This document shows, one piece after another, positions 44,592-55,679 of a stretch of 64,000 bases of DNA. Position numbers and translations under genes: made by a program. Position 1 is the first letter of the stretch. The number at the start of each line of letters is the position of its first letter. The notes under the pieces were generated by a model, which did not search any database, had not been told where the DNA came from, and was given only the letters and a program-made list of their open reading frames with translations. This stretch comes from Pseudomonas sp. P5_109 (GTDB taxonomy: Bacteria > Pseudomonadota > Gammaproteobacteria > Pseudomonadales > Pseudomonadaceae), in assembly GCF_034009455.1 (NCBI RefSeq), contig NZ_CP125380.1, positions 2,741,501 through 2,805,500 of the forward strand, written 5' to 3'.

Positions 44592-47500
44592 ATGAAGTTC
44601 TCCCAGTTCTTTATCACGCGGCCGATCTTCGCCGCGGTGCTGTCGCTGCTGATCCTGATTGCCGGCGGCATTTCGCTGTTCCAGTTGCCGATCAGCGAAT
44701 ACCCGGAAGTGGTGCCGCCCACCGTGGTGGTCCATGCCAACTACCCGGGCGCCAACCCCAAGGTCATCGGCGAAACCGTGGCCGCGCCGCTCGAACAAGC
44801 CATCACCGGCGTGGAGAACATGTTGTACATGTCTTCGCAGTCCACGGCGGATGGCCGGCTCACGCTCACCGTGACCTTTGCCTTGGGCACCGACCTGGAC
44901 AACGCCCAGGTGCAGGTGCAGAACCGCGTGACCCGCACCGAGCCCAAGCTGCCGGAGGAGGTGACGCGCATCGGCATCACCGTCGACAAGGCCTCGCCCG
45001 AGCTGACGCTGCTGGTGCACCTGGTGTCGCCGGACAAGCGCTACGACATGCTCTACCTGTCCAACTACGCAATCCTCAACGTCAAGGATGAGCTGTCGCG
45101 GTTGAACGGTATCGGTGACGTGAAGATGTTCGGCATCGGCGATTACTCGCTGCGCATCTGGCTCGACCCGAACAAGACCGCGTCACGCAACCTGACCGCC
45201 ACCGACGTGGTCAATGCGGTGCGTGAGCAGAACCGTCAGGTCGCGGCCGGCCAACTGGGCTCGCCGCCTGCACCCAACGCCACCAGCTTCCAGATGTCGA
45301 TCAACTCCCAGGGGCGGCTGGTCACCGAAGAAGAATTCGAAAACGTCATCGTGCGCAGTGGCGCCGATGGCGAGATCACCCGCCTCAAGGACATTGCCCG
45401 GATTGAACTGGGCTCCAACCAGTACGCACTGCGCGCACTGCTCAATAACCAGGAAGCGGTGGCGATGCCGATCTTCCAGCGCCCGGGTTCGAACGCGATC
45501 GACGTGTCCGACCAGGTGCGGGCGAAGATGGCCGAACTGAAGAAGAGCTTCCCGGAAGGCATGGACTACGAGATCGTCTACGACCCGACCATCTTCGTGC
45601 GCAGCTCGATCGAGGCGGTGGTGCACACGCTGTTCGAGGCGCTGATCCTGGTGGTGCTGGTGGTGATCCTGTTCCTGCAAACCTGGCGCGCGTCGATCAT
45701 TCCGCTGGTGGCGGTGCCGGTGTCGCTGATCGGCACCTTTGCCGTGATGCACTTGCTCGGCTTCTCGCTCAATGCGCTGTCGCTGTTCGGCCTGGTGTTG
45801 GCCATCGGCATCGTGGTCGACGATGCCATCGTGGTCGTAGAGAACGTCGAGCGAAACATCGAAACCGGACTCGAACCGGCCGAAGCCACCAAAAAAGCCA
45901 TGGGCGAAGTGACCGGGCCGATCATCGCCACGGCGCTGGTGCTGTGCGCGGTGTTTGTGCCGGCGGCGTTCATTTCCGGGCTGACCGGGCAGTTCTACAA
46001 GCAGTTCGCCCTGACCATCGCGATCTCGACGGTGATCTCGGCGTTCAACTCCCTGACCTTGTCGCCGGCGTTGGCAGCGGTACTGCTCAAGGCTCACGGC
46101 GCACCGAAAGACCGTTTCTCCAAGGTGCTGGACCGCTTGCTCGGTGGCTGGTTGTTCAAGCCCTTCAACCGTCTGTTCGAAAAGGCCGGTCACGGCTATG
46201 TGGTGGCGGTTGGAAAAATCATCCGTGGCAGCAGCGTGGCGTTGCTGGTTTACGCCGGCCTGATCGCCATGACGTACATGGGCTTCAGCACCACGCCGAC
46301 GGGGTTCGTGCCGACCCAGGACAAGAAGTACCTGGTGACGTTTGCGCAATTGCCGGACGCCGCCAGCCTGGACCGCACCGAGTCGGTGATCCGGCGCATG
46401 AGCACCATTGCCATGAACGAGCCGGGTTTCGACAGTGCCGTGGCCTTTCCGGGGCTGTCGATCAACGGCTTCACCAACAGCCCGAACGCCGGTATCGCGT
46501 TCATCGGCTTGCGGCCATTCGATGAGCGCAAGGACCCCAGCCTGTCGGCCGGGGCGATTTCCGCTTCGTTGAACGCCAAGTTCGGCGGTATTCAGGACGC
46601 CTACACCGCGGTGTTCCCGCCACCGCCCGTTCAAGGCCTGGGCACCATCGGCGGTTTCCGCCTGCAGATCGAAGACCGCGGCAACCTGGGTTACGACGAA
46701 CTGTACAAAGAAACCATGAACATCATCGGCAAGAGCCGCAGCGTTCCCGAGCTCGCCAATCTGTTCACCAGCTACACGGTCAACGTACCCCAGGTCGAGG
46801 CCGCCATCGACCGCGAAAAAGCCAAGACCCACGGCGTGGCGATCAACGACATTTTCGACACGCTGCAGGTGTATCTGGGCTCGCTGTACGCCAATGACTT
46901 CAACCGTTTTGGCCGTACCTATCAGGTCAATGTCCAGGCTGAGCAACAGTTCCGTCAGGAGCCGGAGCAGATCGGCCAGTTGAAGGTGCGCAACGACCGT
47001 GGCGAGATGATTCCGCTGGCGACCTTCGTCAAGGTCAGCCCGACGTCGGGGCCGGACCGGGTCTCGCATTACAACGGCTTTGTCACTGCGGAAATCAACG
47101 GCAGCGCAGCCCCGGGCTACAGCTCCGGCCAGGCGCAGGCGGCGATTGAAAAGCTGCTCAAGGAAGAGCTGCCCAACGGCATGACCTACGAGTGGACCGA
47201 CCTGACCTACCAGCAGATCCTCTCCGGCAACACGGCGCTGCTGGTGTTCCCGCTCTGCGTATTGCTGGCGTTCCTGGTGCTGGCAGCGCTGTATGAAAGC
47301 TGGAGCCTGCCGCTGGCGGTGATCCTGATCGTACCGATGACGCTGCTGTCGGCGATTGCCGGGGTGATCATTTCCAAGGGCGACAACAACATCTTCACCC
47401 AGATCGGCCTGATCGTACTGGTGGGGCTGGCCTGCAAGAACGCGATCCTGATCGTCGAGTTCGCCAAGGACAGACAGGACCAGGGCCTGTCACCGCTGGA

Positions 47501-47783
47501 CGCCGTGCTGGACGCCTGCCGCATGCGCCTGCGGCCGATCCTGATGACCTCGTTCGCCTTCATCATGGGGGTGATTCCGCTGGTGACGTCTACCGGTGCC
47601 GGTTCGGAAATGCGCCGGGCCATGGGCGTCGCCGTGTTCTCCGGGATGCTCGGGGTGACCTTCTTCGGCCTGCTGCTGACGCCGGTGTTCTTTGTCCTGA
47701 TCCGTCGCTACATCGAACGTAAAGCCGCGCGCAAGGCGGCCCATGTTCACTCGCTCAACGTTATTGATCCGGAGGCACACTGA
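44592..47783 (+). CDS. mexF: RND multidrug efflux transporter, MexF-type
   Basis: The 1063-residue inner-membrane pump is very similar to MexF from the first residues (FFITRPIFAAVLSLLILIAG). It keeps the RND features: twelve transmembrane helices, paired Asp in helix 4 (GIVVDDAIVVVENVER), and a Lys in helix 10 (GLACKNAILIVEFAKD). The family exports chloramphenicol, fluoroquinolones, trimethoprim and some signalling precursors, using proton flow. The gene overlaps the next by one base (TGATG). Confidence 0.96.
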   Translation: MKFSQFFITRPIFAAVLSLLILIAGGISLFQLPISEYPEVVPPTVVVHANYPGANPKVIGETVAAPLEQAITGVENMLYMSSQSTADGRLTLTVTFALGTDLDNAQVQVQNRVTRTEPKLPEEVTRIGITVDKASPELTLLVHLVSPDKRYDMLYLSNYAILNVKDELSRLNGIGDVKMFGIGDYSLRIWLDPNKTASRNLTATDVVNAVREQNRQVAAGQLGSPPAPNATSFQMSINSQGRLVTEEEFENVIVRSGADGEITRLKDIARIELGSNQYALRALLNNQEAVAMPIFQRPGSNAIDVSDQVRAKMAELKKSFPEGMDYEIVYDPTIFVRSSIEAVVHTLFEALILVVLVVILFLQTWRASIIPLVAVPVSLIGTFAVMHLLGFSLNALSLFGLVLAIGIVVDDAIVVVENVERNIETGLEPAEATKKAMGEVTGPIIATALVLCAVFVPAAFISGLTGQFYKQFALTIAISTVISAFNSLTLSPALAAVLLKAHGAPKDRFSKVLDRLLGGWLFKPFNRLFEKAGHGYVVAVGKIIRGSSVALLVYAGLIAMTYMGFSTTPTGFVPTQDKKYLVTFAQLPDAASLDRTESVIRRMSTIAMNEPGFDSAVAFPGLSINGFTNSPNAGIAFIGLRPFDERKDPSLSAGAISASLNAKFGGIQDAYTAVFPPPPVQGLGTIGGFRLQIEDRGNLGYDELYKETMNIIGKSRSVPELANLFTSYTVNVPQVEAAIDREKAKTHGVAINDIFDTLQVYLGSLYANDFNRFGRTYQVNVQAEQQFRQEPEQIGQLKVRNDRGEMIPLATFVKVSPTSGPDRVSHYNGFVTAEINGSAAPGYSSGQAQAAIEKLLKEELPNGMTYEWTDLTYQQILSGNTALLVFPLCVLLAFLVLAALYESWSLPLAVILIVPMTLLSAIAGVIISKGDNNIFTQIGLIVLVGLACKNAILIVEFAKDRQDQGLSPLDAVLDACRMRLRPILMTSFAFIMGVIPLVTSTGAGSEMRRAMGVAVFSGMLGVTFFGLLLTPVFFVLIRRYIERKAARKAAHVHSLNVIDPEAH

Positions 47784-49201
47784 TGAACGCTTTCAAGCTG
47801 TTTTTACCGAGTCTGCTGGTCACCGCGTTGGCCGCCTGCACGGTCGGGCCGGATTACAAAACCCCGGACACGGCACCTGCCCATGTCGTCTCGGCGCAAG
47901 GAGCCAACTACGATCAATCGCGTTTCGAAACGGTGTGGTGGCAGCAATTCGATGACCCCACACTGAATCAACTGGTCGGCAAAGCGCTCAATGGCAACCG
48001 CGACCTGCGCGTGGCCTTCGCCCGCTGGAAGGCCGCCCGGGCCATCCGCGATGACGTCAGCAACGACAACCTGCCGGTGGTCACCAGCCGGGTCAGCAGC
48101 CAGCAGGGCAAGTCGCAGGTGCCGGGGCAGACAGAGCATCGGGTCAATACCGACCGCTACGATCTGGGCCTGGACATGGCCTGGGAGATCGACCTGTTCG
48201 GGCGCATCCAGCGCGAACTGGAATCCAGCGATGCCCGGGAAGATGCCACGGCGGCGGACCTGTACCAACTGCGGGTGAGCATGATCGCCGAGTTGGTGGA
48301 CGCCTATGGTCAGCTGCGCGGTGCGCAACTGCGGGAAAAAATCGCCCTGGCCAACCTCAAGAATCAAAGCGAATCGCGCAGCGTGACGGTGAGTCTGCGT
48401 GACGCTGGCGTGGGCAACGAACTCGACGTGGTGCGTGCCGATGCGCGGTTGGCGGCCGTCGAGGCGAGCGTGCCGCAACTGCAGGCGGAGCAGGTGCACC
48501 ACAAGAACCGCATCGCCACGTTGCTGGGTGAACGCCCGGACGCGCTGGGCATCGACCTGAGTCCAAAAGACTTGCCGGCCATCGCCAAGGCGTTGCCGAT
48601 TGGCGACCCGGGCGAGCTGCTGCACCGGCGTCCGGATGTGCTCGCGGCGGAGCGTCGGTTGGCGGGGTCAACGGCGGATGTCGGCGTGGCCACCGCCGAC
48701 CTGTTTCCACGGGTGAGCCTGAGTGGCTTCCTCGGGTTCACGGCGGGGCGTGGTTCGCAAATCGGTTCCAGCGCCGCCCGCGCCTGGAGCCTGGGGCCGA
48801 GCATCACCTGGGCGGCGTTTGACCTGGGCAGCGTGCGGGCGCGTATTCGCGGGGCCAACGCCGACGCCGAAGGGGCATTGGCGACCTATGAGCAACAGGT
48901 GTTGCTCGCACTGGAAGAATCGGAAAACGCCTTCAGCGACTACGGCAAGCGCCAGCAACGCTTGCTGTCGCTGATCAAGCAAAGCGAGTCGAGCCGTGCT
49001 GCGGCCGACCTGGCGGCGACGCAATACAAAGAAGGGGTGGTGGATTATCTGGTGTTGCTCGACGCACAACGCGAGCGGTTGAACGCCGAGGATGCCCAGG
49101 CACTGGGTGAAACCGATCAGTACCGCGCGATTGTCGCGATCTACAAATCCTTGGGCGGTGGTTGGGACAGCGGCGAAACGAAGCTGGCAAAAAACAACTG
49201 A
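47783..49201 (+). CDS. oprN: Outer-membrane efflux channel lipoprotein, OprN-type
   Basis: A 472-residue TolC-like channel with a lipoprotein signal (LLVTALAACTVGPDY, Cys at residue 19). It contains the conserved blocks WWQQFDDPTLNQLVGKAL and LLHRRPDVLAAERRLAGSTA. It completes the adaptor-pump-channel operon at 43338-49201. Its place directly after mexF and its length support OprN rather than another NodT channel. The operon ends in two REPINs. Confidence 0.93.
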   Translation: MNAFKLFLPSLLVTALAACTVGPDYKTPDTAPAHVVSAQGANYDQSRFETVWWQQFDDPTLNQLVGKALNGNRDLRVAFARWKAARAIRDDVSNDNLPVVTSRVSSQQGKSQVPGQTEHRVNTDRYDLGLDMAWEIDLFGRIQRELESSDAREDATAADLYQLRVSMIAELVDAYGQLRGAQLREKIALANLKNQSESRSVTVSLRDAGVGNELDVVRADARLAAVEASVPQLQAEQVHHKNRIATLLGERPDALGIDLSPKDLPAIAKALPIGDPGELLHRRPDVLAAERRLAGSTADVGVATADLFPRVSLSGFLGFTAGRGSQIGSSAARAWSLGPSITWAAFDLGSVRARIRGANADAEGALATYEQQVLLALEESENAFSDYGKRQQRLLSLIKQSESSRAAADLAATQYKEGVVDYLVLLDAQRERLNAEDAQALGETDQYRAIVAIYKSLGGGWDSGETKLAKNN

Positions 49202-49216
49202 TGGACCCGGTGTTGT

Positions 49217-49314
49217 GTAGGAGCGAGCTTGCTCGCGATGGACGTTAACGAAAACGCGTGCTTGCTGGCTAAGCGCGGCGCTCTTGAGTCCATCGCGAGC
49301 AAGCTCGCTCCTAC
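49217..49314. repeat. REPIN, GTAGGAGCGAG family
   Basis: 98-bp inverted REP pair directly downstream of oprN, GTAGGAGCGAGCTTGCTCGC and its complement. Confidence 0.92.
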
Positions 49315-49340
49315 AGGGTTTGTAGGTCACGCGGTCTCGT

Positions 49341-49438
49341 GTAGGAGCTGGCTTGCCAGCGATGGTCGTCAACGATAACGCGCATGATCCGGATAAACGC
49401 GGCGCACCTGAGCCCATCGCCGGCAAGCCGGCTCCTAC
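49341..49438. repeat. REPIN, variant GTAGGAGCTGGC
   Basis: A second 98-bp pair, 26 bp after the first. The hairpin core is GTAGGAGCTGGCTTGCCAGC at the left and GCCGGCAAGCCGGCTCCTAC at the right. It sits between the convergent oprN and aldehyde dehydrogenase genes. Confidence 0.9.
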
Positions 49439-49468
49439 AGTTTTACGGGATTGCTTGAATAACCTTTT

Positions 49469-51034
49469 TTATTGCCCGTCCACAAGGCGTGGCAGCCCCA
49501 ACGGATTGCCCTCGCGCAAGGGCTCCGGCAGCAACGCATCCGGAAAGCCCTGGTAAGCCACCGGACGCAGGAAGCGCTCGATGGACGTCATGCCCACTGA
49601 GGTAAATCGGCTGTCGGTGGTCGCCGGAAACGGCCCGCCATGCACGGTGGCAAAACACACTTCCTGCGGATGGGCGAAGGCGTTGACCACGATGCGCCCG
49701 GTGCGTCGCTCCAGGGGCGGGAGCAAGCGATGGGCCAGTGGCAAATCGTCCTGTTCCAGATGCAGGGTCGCGCTGAGTTGCCCCTTGAATGAGCGCGCTA
49801 CCTGCAACAGTTCTTCTTCATCCCGGACCTTCACCAGCAACGCGGACGGGCCGAACACTTCCTGTGCAAGCAACGGCTCAGCGAGAAAACGCTCACCCTC
49901 GACTTCGAACAGCGCCGAGCGGCCATCCACTTCAGCGGTCGCGGTTGCGCCCACGGCGACAAGACTGGCACCGGCGCTTTCCATGTTGCACAGACCCTTC
50001 AAGTACGCCCCGTGGATACCCGGTGTCAGCATTGTGCGGGCCGGCGCTTCGCTCACGCGTTTGCTCATGGCGTGGCGCAGCGCGGCAAAACCAGTCCCTT
50101 CGACGGCAACCAGAATCGCCGGTTTGAGACAGGCTTGCCCGACATTGACCAGCATGCGCTCAACAAAGCCATCGCCAATCGGCGCACCCCGTTCGGCAAG
50201 TGCCCGGGGCAGGATGAAGGTCGGGTTGACGCTGGTCATTTCGGCGAAGACCGGAATCGGCTCGGGGCGTTGTTGTGCGCGCCGGTACAGCGCCATGCCA
50301 CCTTGTTCGGAACCGGTGAAGGTCACGGCCTTGATCAGCGGATGATCGACCAGTGCTTCGCCGATGGCATTGCCGCTGCCACGCACCATCGAGAACACGC
50401 CTTCGGGCAGTCCGCTGTCTTGCACCGCTTGGCGGATGGCACGGGCCTGGATTTCCGAGGCGCCGGGATGCGCGTTGTGCGCCTTGAGAATGACCGTCGA
50501 ACCCGCCGCCAGTGCCGAGGCGGTATCGCCGCCGGCCACCGAATAAGCGATGGGGAAGTTGCTCGCGCCGAAAATCGCCACCGGGCCGATGGCGATTTTC
50601 TGCAGGCGATGGTCCATGCGCGGGCGCGGCTGGCGCTCCGGTTGTGCAGGATCAATAGCCAGTTGCAGGAAACGCCCCCCGCGCACGACATCGGCGAATT
50701 GGCGGAACTGGGTGGCCGCCTTGATTGCCTCGCCTTGCAGCTGCGCCTCGGGCAGTCCGGTTTCCAGGGCCGCCCGTGCCGCCAGCGCTTCGCGAACGCT
50801 GTCGAGATTGTCGGCGATGCGCTCGAGAAACGCCGCACGCTCGGCGAGCGAGGTATGGCTGTAGACATCGAATGCGTCATCGGCCAGGGTCGCGGCGCGG
50901 TCGACATCGGCCACGCTACCTAGCGCAAACGCCGGTTCGATCGGTTGGTTCGTCGCGGGATTGAGCGCCTTCAGGGTGCCTTCGCTGGCGGCGACATCGC
51001 TGGCGCCGATCAGCAGCTTACCGGTCAACTGCAT
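49469..51034 (-). CDS. Aldehyde dehydrogenase, 2,5-dioxovalerate (alpha-ketoglutarate semialdehyde) type
   Basis: The 521-residue enzyme belongs to the aldehyde dehydrogenase superfamily. It resembles alpha-ketoglutarate semialdehyde dehydrogenases by length, by IAIGPVAIFGASNFPIAYSV and by the active-site region NVGQACLKPAILVAVEG with catalytic Cys. The general-base Glu lies in FAEMTSVNPTF. Such enzymes oxidise 2,5-dioxopentanoate to 2-oxoglutarate at the end of sugar-acid or hydroxyproline breakdown. The ATG shares a base with the stop of the upstream hydrolase gene. With that partner, the true substrate may be an unusual nitrogen compound. Confidence 0.86.
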   Translation of the reverse strand: MQLTGKLLIGASDVAASEGTLKALNPATNQPIEPAFALGSVADVDRAATLADDAFDVYSHTSLAERAAFLERIADNLDSVREALAARAALETGLPEAQLQGEAIKAATQFRQFADVVRGGRFLQLAIDPAQPERQPRPRMDHRLQKIAIGPVAIFGASNFPIAYSVAGGDTASALAAGSTVILKAHNAHPGASEIQARAIRQAVQDSGLPEGVFSMVRGSGNAIGEALVDHPLIKAVTFTGSEQGGMALYRRAQQRPEPIPVFAEMTSVNPTFILPRALAERGAPIGDGFVERMLVNVGQACLKPAILVAVEGTGFAALRHAMSKRVSEAPARTMLTPGIHGAYLKGLCNMESAGASLVAVGATATAEVDGRSALFEVEGERFLAEPLLAQEVFGPSALLVKVRDEEELLQVARSFKGQLSATLHLEQDDLPLAHRLLPPLERRTGRIVVNAFAHPQEVCFATVHGGPFPATTDSRFTSVGMTSIERFLRPVAYQGFPDALLPEPLREGNPLGLPRLVDGQ

Positions 51035-51666
51035 CACGCACCTGCCTGTGCCAGTGCGGCAACCAGTTCATCGGTGGTCACGATGGCGTGAGCGAAGGTC
51101 GGGCCGTTCAGTTCATGGGCCCCGTGCATCATCTCCGGCTTGAAGGCGGCGGTTGCATCGCGTACCAGGGTGACGTGATAGCCGAGTTCCTGAGCGTAAC
51201 GGGCAGTCGCCTCGATGCAGGTATTGGCCAACAGGCCGACGATGATCACGTGGGTGATGCCTTTCTGTTTGAGGCGAAAATCGAGGTCGGTGTTGGCAAA
51301 ACCGCTCGACCCCCAATGCTCCTGCACGACGATATCGCCGTCCTTCGGCGCAAAATCAGGGTGCCATTCGCCGCCCCATTCGCCCCGTGCGAAGTGATGC
51401 ATGTGCATGATCTTGCACTGGGTGGGGCTTGGGTGATCCCAGTTTTCGTAGTCGCCTTTTTCCCAGCGGTGGTGCGGTACGATGACCACCGGGATGTTGA
51501 GCGCGCGGATGGTGCGATCAAGGGTGCGCAGGTTGTCGAGCAGGCCGACTTGCTTGGCAATGGGCTCGATCAACGGATAGATCTTTCCGCCCTCCGAGAG
51601 AAAGTCGTTGTAGGGGTCGACCAGCAGATAGGCAGTCCGGTCAAGAGGGTAGATGGCGTTGGACAT
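51034..51666 (-). CDS. Isochorismatase-family cysteine hydrolase
   Basis: ATG 51666 has GGAG seven bases upstream. The 210-residue protein has the catalytic Asp near the start (LLVDPYNDFLSE) and the nucleophile Cys in HVIIVGLLANTCIEATARYA. Family members hydrolyse amides or vinyl ethers. Co-translation with a semialdehyde dehydrogenase suggests that it releases an acid or ammonia upstream of that step. The operon is divergent from the HxlR gene. The exact substrate is not deducible. Confidence 0.88.
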   Translation of the reverse strand: MSNAIYPLDRTAYLLVDPYNDFLSEGGKIYPLIEPIAKQVGLLDNLRTLDRTIRALNIPVVIVPHHRWEKGDYENWDHPSPTQCKIMHMHHFARGEWGGEWHPDFAPKDGDIVVQEHWGSSGFANTDLDFRLKQKGITHVIIVGLLANTCIEATARYAQELGYHVTLVRDATAAFKPEMMHGAHELNGPTFAHAIVTTDELVAALAQAGA

Positions 51667-51727
51667 GACGGTTCTCCGCAAAAAAATCCGTGGATGGTGA
51701 AGTGTAGTTGCTCAAAATTTACGCAGA

Positions 51728-51740
51728 TATGATAATCATA
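51728..51740. promoter_or_regulatory. Palindrome in the hydrolase/HxlR divergent region
   Basis: TATGAT-A-ATCATA, perfect with six-base arms, lies 25 bp before the HxlR start and 61 bp before the hydrolase start. It is a likely operator for the HxlR regulator. Confidence 0.5.
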
Positions 51741-51765
51741 GTAACTAGGAAAGAGGCAATACCGC

Positions 51766-52260
51766 ATGTCGGTGAAAACAACCGTTTCTGAAACCCTGTG
51801 TCCGATTTCCCGGGCTGAAGCCGTCGTGGGCGACCGCTGGACGGTGCTGGTGCTGCGCGAATTGTTCATGGGCAGCCATCGCTTCGATGAAATCCAGGCG
51901 CAGACCGGCGGTACGCCGCAAATGGTCGCGGCGCGCTTGAAGAGCATGGAAGCGGATGGGCTTGTAGAGCGACGCGCTTACAGCGAACGGCCAAAACGCT
52001 ACGAATATCACCTCACGGAAAAGGGCGACGCGTTCCACTCGGTGGTCCTGGCGCTGCGGGCCTGGGGCGAAACCTGGTGCAAATCACCCGAGGAAGGCCT
52101 GGCGGTGGTGTATACCCACCGCAGCTGCGGCGAACCGGCCGGACTCGGGCCGCTTTGCGCGCATTGCGGACAGCCCCTGCGCCGTGCAGACCTGATCAGT
52201 GAGCCGAGTGCAGCCTATGTCGCCGAACGCAGCGCCCGCCGCGAAGCGTTCAAGGGCTAG
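51766..52260 (+). CDS. HxlR-family regulator with C-terminal zinc-knuckle-like motif
   Basis: The 164-residue protein has an HxlR winged helix (CPISRAEAVVGDRWTVLVLR, GTPQMVAARLKSMEADGLVE) with a conserved N-terminal Cys. It is about 45 residues longer than simple HxlR proteins and ends with C-x8-C-x2-C (CGEPAGLGPLCAHC), which may bind zinc. The gene is divergent from the hydrolase/dehydrogenase operon and probably controls it through the palindrome at 51728-51740. Confidence 0.87.
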   Translation: MSVKTTVSETLCPISRAEAVVGDRWTVLVLRELFMGSHRFDEIQAQTGGTPQMVAARLKSMEADGLVERRAYSERPKRYEYHLTEKGDAFHSVVLALRAWGETWCKSPEEGLAVVYTHRSCGEPAGLGPLCAHCGQPLRRADLISEPSAAYVAERSARREAFKG

Positions 52261-52435
52261 CGGTGCCCGCTACGACGGGTTTGTATCCGCAGGTATCCGC
52301 AACGCCCGCCGTTACCCGAACATACAAAACCCGGGCTTCCCGACACCCTGGCGATACACGGCGGCCTTCAAATGCAATCACCGGCACCGCGTCACTTTCG
52401 ACGCGGCCGAGCATGGTTCAACTGGAGGCAAGGCT

Positions 52436-52888
52436 ATGTTGCGTATCAACACCCGTCACACCATCGGCAAGCTTGGCATCGCCCTGGCAGCAGCGGGGCT
52501 GGCGACCTTCGCGAGCCTCTCGCAGGCCCAGGAAGTACAGCCGGCCCCGGCGATGAAAAGCTGGCAGCAGGGCCTGCATCGAACCGATCTGGTACGCGAA
52601 GACCTGGGCGCCGCCGATTGCGAAGTCCTTCAGGTGCTCGTGGACTTCGATCCGGGCGTGACGTCGCCCAAACATGCCCACCCGGGCGTAGAGGTGGCGC
52701 ACGTGATCAGCGGCATCTTCGAGTATCAACTGGAAGGGCGGGCACCGGTGACGCTCAAGGCCGGCGATTCGTTGTACATCCCCGCAGGCGTTGCGCATGT
52801 GGCGAAGAACGTAGGCCAGGACAAGGCATCGGAACTGGCCACCTACATCGTCAAGAAAGGCGAGCCGCTGCTGATCCTCAAGCAGTAA
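52436..52888 (+). CDS. Exported cupin-domain protein
   Basis: ATG 52436 follows GGAGG. The 150-residue product has a signal peptide (LGIALAAAGLATFASLSQAQ) and a single cupin with metal-ligand-like His and Glu residues (PKHAHPGVEVAHVISG, PAGVAHVAKN). Small periplasmic cupins of this sort are common in Pseudomonas, and their reactions are mostly unknown. It lies 175 bp after the HxlR gene and ends next to a REPIN. Confidence 0.88.
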   Translation: MLRINTRHTIGKLGIALAAAGLATFASLSQAQEVQPAPAMKSWQQGLHRTDLVREDLGAADCEVLQVLVDFDPGVTSPKHAHPGVEVAHVISGIFEYQLEGRAPVTLKAGDSLYIPAGVAHVAKNVGQDKASELATYIVKKGEPLLILKQ

Positions 52889-52889
52889 T

Positions 52890-52987
52890 GTAGGAGCGAG
52901 CTTGCTCGCGATGGACTCAAGAGCGCCGCGTTCAGTCAGGACGCACGCGTTATCGTTAACGACCATCGCGAGCAGGCTCGCTCCTAC
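52890..52987. repeat. REPIN, GTAGGAGCGAG family
   Basis: 98-bp inverted REP pair two bases after the cupin stop, between that gene and the convergent LysR gene. Confidence 0.92.
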
Positions 52988-53001
52988 GTTTTCCGCTGGC
53001 G

Positions 53002-53886
<885 letters not shown>

Positions 53887-54213
53887 GGAATGGGTTCCTG
53901 TGGGAGCGGGCCCTGTGGAGTGGGACCCCTGTGGATAGGGACCCCTGTGGTGAGGGGGCTCTGTGGATAGGGAGTTCTGTGGCGAAGGGGCTTGCCCCCG
54001 TTCGGTGGCGAAGCCGCCGTAAATCCAGGCGACTTGGTCTGCCTGAAGGATCGCTGGGGGCTGCTTCGCAACCCAACGGGGGCAAGCCCCCTCGCCACAG
54101 GGCCCGCTTCCATGATGGCGTTGTATGCACGTATTAAGTGCAACTGCTGCGTCTTCCGCCATGGTATGGCCGGGCTTAGGCTCGGTACAACCTGTTTGCG
54201 GAGTCACGAGAAA
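53887..54213. repeat. REP-derived repeat cluster between LysR and MFS genes
   Basis: The left part (about 53895-53978) has five degenerate 16-bp tandem units of the form CCCTGTGGATAGGGAC. The right part (53979-54098) is a GTGGCGAGGGGG-family REPIN whose inner sequence has diverged. The last about 115 bp lead to the MFS start, with GGAG about ten bases before the ATG. No gene is seen. Confidence 0.75.
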
Positions 54214-55614
54214 ATGAAATCCCTATCGATTCGAGGCGCCTTGGCCAGCCTGTCGTTATCCATGTTGCTGGCATCCCTGGGCACCAGCATTGCCAACGTT
54301 GGATTGCCGGCATTGGCCGAGGCGTTTTCTGCGTCGTTCCAGGCCGTGCAGTGGGTGGTGCTCGCTTACTTGCTGAGCATCACCGCGCTGATCGTCAGTG
54401 TCGGCCGGCTCGGCGACCTCATGGGGCGGCGGCGCTTGCTGTTGATTGGCATTGCCGTGTTTACCGTCGCCTCGCTCCTCTGCGCCCTGGCGCCCGGCCT
54501 GTGGTTGCTGATAGCGGCCCGGGCCCTGCAGGGCGTCGGCGCGGCCACCATGATGGCGCTGACCCTGGCGCTGGTGAGCGGGGCGGTGCCCAAGGAAAAA
54601 ACCGGCAGCGCGATGGGCGTGCTCGGCACGATGTCGGCGATAGGCACTTGCCTGGGGCCGACGCTGGGCGGCGTGTTGATTGCTCAGGTGGGCTGGCAGG
54701 GGATCTTTCTGCTCAGCGTACCCCTGGGTGTGTTGGCGTTCGGACTGGCCTGGCGCTTTTTACCGGTGGATCACCACGAAATCACCTCCACCCGCCCGGA
54801 CTTCGACGCACTCGGCACGCTGGTCCTGGTCCTGACCCTGTTGGCTTACACGCTGGCCATGACCCTTGGACGCGGCAGCTTCGGTCCGCTCAATACCGCA
54901 CTGCTGCTGGTCGCGGTGATCGGCCTGGTCCTGTTCGTGTTCGTCGAGCAAACGGCTGCGTCGCCGCTGGTTAACCTGGCGATGTTGGGCAGTCCGCTGC
55001 TGAGCGCCGGGTTCGCCATGAGCACCCTGGTGACCACGGTCGTCATGGCCACCCTGGTGGTCGGCCCGTTCTATTTGTCGGGTGCGCTGGGGTTGAAGGC
55101 GGCGAGTGTCGGGCTGGTGATGTCGGCCGGCCCGCTGGTGGCGGCACTGGCCGGCATGCCCGCCGGACGCCTGGTCGACCGGCTGGGCGCGCAGCGTTCG
55201 GGTGCACTCGGGCTGATTGCCATGTTGACCGGCGCGTGCATCCTGCCTGTCATGCCGATGAGCGTCGGCATCCCTGGTTACCTCGCGCCAATGGTGGTCC
55301 TCACGGCCGGCTATGCGCTGTTCCAGGCGGCGAACAATACCGCCGTCATGCTGCAAATCGAGGCGCAACAGCGTGGTGTGGTTTCCGGCCTGCTCGGGTT
55401 GTCGCGCAATCTCGGCTTGATCACGGGCGCCTCGGTGATGGGCGCCGTGTTCGCCTTCGGCACGGCCAGCCAGGATATCTTGCAGGCGCAACCCGAGGCT
55501 ATCGCGCAGGGGATGCGGTTGACGTTTGCGGTGGCTGCGGGGCTGATTCTTTTGGCGCTGGTGCTGGGAGCGGTCAGCAAAATCGTTTCACGTCGCTTGA
55601 TCGCGCCGTGCTGA
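54214..55614 (+). CDS. MFS drug-resistance-type transporter (14-TMS DHA2-like or related)
   Basis: The 466-residue protein has at least 12 hydrophobic helices, starting [20 protein letters not shown]. It carries the MFS loop motif [13 protein letters not shown] and the antiporter motif C-like [19 protein letters not shown]. These features fit proton-driven exporters of the EmrB/QacA group. ATG 54214 is chosen because the sequence before it is repeat DNA. The divergent LysR gene is the probable regulator. The substrate is unknown. Confidence 0.9.
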   Translation: MKSLSIRGALASLSLSMLLASLGTSIANVGLPALAEAFSASFQAVQWVVLAYLLSITALIVSVGRLGDLMGRRRLLLIGIAVFTVASLLCALAPGLWLLIAARALQGVGAATMMALTLALVSGAVPKEKTGSAMGVLGTMSAIGTCLGPTLGGVLIAQVGWQGIFLLSVPLGVLAFGLAWRFLPVDHHEITSTRPDFDALGTLVLVLTLLAYTLAMTLGRGSFGPLNTALLLVAVIGLVLFVFVEQTAASPLVNLAMLGSPLLSAGFAMSTLVTTVVMATLVVGPFYLSGALGLKAASVGLVMSAGPLVAALAGMPAGRLVDRLGAQRSGALGLIAMLTGACILPVMPMSVGIPGYLAPMVVLTAGYALFQAANNTAVMLQIEAQQRGVVSGLLGLSRNLGLITGASVMGAVFAFGTASQDILQAQPEAIAQGMRLTFAVAAGLILLALVLGAVSKIVSRRLIAPC

Positions 55615-55679
55615 AAAACGGCGAGACTGTCGTGAAAACGACCTGTTTGCGCTGAACGCGAAGCCTTGTGAGTTTTCTG

